Positions 22,521 to 23,849 of a stretch of 23,849 nucleotides of DNA are shown piece by piece. The first letter of the stretch is position 1; each line of letters opens with the position of its first letter. A program made the position numbers and the translations under genes. This DNA comes from Gammaproteobacteria bacterium (GTDB lineage: Bacteria; Pseudomonadota; Gammaproteobacteria; GRL18): the NCBI GenBank assembly GCA_023144715.1, contig JAGLFC010000139.1:1-23849 (forward strand). The letters run 5' to 3'. Below the pieces are notes generated by a model that made no database searches, was not told the DNA's origin, and saw nothing but the letters and a program-made list of their open reading frames with translations.

Positions 22521-23849
22521 ATGGTTAAGTTGAGAGCATTTGTTCCTGTTCATCTGATTCAAAAACCGATTGAATACGCTATTATTGCGATTTGGTTGGC
22601 AAGCCTAGCACAATTTTATAATTTTGCAGTCAGCAATTTGCCGAATATTAGCTTGGATTGGTTTGTCGTGGCGTTTGCTTTAATGATCGCTACATTTTGG
22701 ATGGCGATTCGATTTAATGTTCAATGGTTTTTTTTAGTGATATTCATTTTAGGGGGTAGTGCCATACTACTTTTTTTTAATCCTGAATGGGATGCTGACA
22801 ATAGTGTATTGATCATCAGCGTTTATAGTCTATTTTTTTGGTTATTTTGGAATAGTTTTCTAAACACTTCTTTTTTTATCAACATTTATTCACTCATTCA
22901 CTCAAATAAACAGCTTCATCAGGATGAAGTGATTAGGATCATTGATCCTTATATTACGTTGTGTTTTTACCTGTCTTTTTTTACATTGAATATGAACGTC
23001 ATACTTGCTCTGTTCTTAGGTATAGATCAATGGGATATTAATAATATCGGGGTGTTTAGCCTTGCTATTATTTTTTTATTTGTTGCGGAAAAATTTATTT
23101 CAGAACGGGGACGTGGTATTTTATTACCTCTCTATATGACCTTTCTATTAATGACATGGATAGGCAGTAACAGTTATTTGTTATTTATTTGGAGTTTTAT
23201 TTTATGGGGGATTCATAATGGTATGAGCATTGTTTATAATCAAAGACTTCCTAATAAAAAGATAAAAACAGACCTATGGCCTTGGTATGGTTTATTAATG
23301 GCGTTATGGCTGGTCTTTAATCATTTTCATGATGATTTTGTGAATAGGACACATTTATTATTATTGACTCTATATTTATTATTGATGTTACGTAATAGTA
23401 CTTTATTGGGTTTGAGACATTTTTTTGTGGTGGGTCTTGTGAGTGTTTTTATGGTCTTTACTCTCCCTGATCATGTGATTCATCACCCATCCATTTTGAT
23501 GTCTCATCATTATGCACAGATATTTTTATTTTTTGCTTTATTGCTATTGGCTTTTAATGTGCTATGGGATGCTTACTTGAACCCTATTTTGATGCGTATG
23601 GGTTGGACAAAAGTCTCTTTAAAACCAATGATTATTGCTATTAGTTTTACTATTGGTTTATTTTATTTAATGCTTATTACGATGACTATTCCATCTTTTA
23701 TCACTTATGGTGTTTATAATATAAGCGTATTATTTCAAATGATTCTCTTATTTTTTGTGCTGTATTTATTCATTGCCAATCCATTAATGGCACATTTAAA
23801 TCATTTTAGTGTGATGTTGGTATTGATTATTCTATGGCAGAATAATCAG
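22521..23849 (+). CDS. Polytopic membrane protein, unknown function (partial, 3' end beyond window)
   Basis: The frame opens with ATG at 22521, one base after the previous stop, with a strong AAGGAGGTG Shine-Dalgarno in the tail of that gene. It stays open for 443 codons to the window edge. Translation shows a short basic start (1-16) and then roughly 12 hydrophobic segments with short loops. Loops include a Ser-Glu-Arg-Gly-Arg-Gly stretch near 194-199 and a histidine-rich stretch around 317-328 (His-His-Pro, His-His-Tyr). I do not recognise the family. Composition resembles the gene upstream, suggesting that both form one complex or are diverged relatives, but I saw no clear internal alignment between them. 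Confidence 0.75.
   Translation, partial: MVKLRAFVPVHLIQKPIEYAIIAIWLASLAQFYNFAVSNLPNISLDWFVVAFALMIATFWMAIRFNVQWFFLVIFILGGSAILLFFNPEWDADNSVLIISVYSLFFWLFWNSFLNTSFFINIYSLIHSNKQLHQDEVIRIIDPYITLCFYLSFFTLNMNVILALFLGIDQWDINNIGVFSLAIIFLFVAEKFISERGRGILLPLYMTFLLMTWIGSNSYLLFIWSFILWGIHNGMSIVYNQRLPNKKIKTDLWPWYGLLMALWLVFNHFHDDFVNRTHLLLLTLYLLLMLRNSTLLGLRHFFVVGLVSVFMVFTLPDHVIHHPSILMSHHYAQIFLFFALLLLAFNVLWDAYLNPILMRMGWTKVSLKPMIIAISFTIGLFYLMLITMTIPSFITYGVYNISVLFQMILLFFVLYLFIANPLMAHLNHFSVMLVLIILWQNNQ

Noticed and set aside
1..23849. Prophage, transposon, toxin-antitoxin, CRISPR or defence-island content
   Set aside because: No integrase, transposase, repeat-spacer array, tRNA-adjacent attachment site or defence gene was recognised.

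Overview
The window is AT-rich (about one third G+C by eye), densely coded and carries genes typical of a gammaproteobacterium: wrbA with a DUF2069 gene, ftsK, a coaD/ferredoxin pair, an OprI/Lpp-like lipoprotein beside a YkuD-domain enzyme, and an AmpG permease. The closest lineage cannot be fixed from sequence alone. A free-living Thiotrichales/Beggiatoa-like or similar AT-rich marine gammaproteobacterium is only a guess. No rRNA, tRNA, CRISPR array, integrase or transposase was seen, and nothing looks like a recent mobile insertion.

Layout. (1) 1-792, minus: wrbA followed by a DUF2069 membrane gene cut by the window edge. (2) 995-6114, plus: ftsK, then two alpha/beta hydrolases, one a predicted lipoprotein and one membrane-anchored, ending at a bidirectional terminator. 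(3) 6150-7482, minus: a four-TM protein, coaD and a 2[4Fe-4S] ferredoxin. (4) 7676-10822, plus: purC, a DUF1015 gene, a periplasmic L,D-transpeptidase-fold enzyme and a small alanine-zipper lipoprotein. (5) 10916-16261, minus: NarL-type response regulator, rhodanese, glycogen phosphorylase and AmpG. (6) 16482-17663, plus: a secreted Kelch-type beta-propeller protein. (7) 17771-19365, minus: two overlapping genes for exported proteins that resemble the PilJ/NarX-type helical sensor domain. (8) 19639 to the end, plus: PspA/IM30 followed by two very large polytopic membrane proteins that I do not recognise. The second runs off the window.

How the parts fit. Blocks 2-5 are mostly housekeeping: division and chromosome segregation, CoA and purine synthesis, envelope anchoring, murein recycling and glycogen breakdown. 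The right-hand third (16-23.8 kb) is the least conventional. It holds an orphan response regulator, an exported propeller, two stand-alone exported sensor-like domains, and a PspA gene tied to a pair of giant membrane proteins. The two intergenic regions there contain short repeated motifs that could be regulator sites. The best candidates for something undescribed are the PspA-polytopic protein cluster and the divergently transcribed PilJ-like pair that shares its upstream region.
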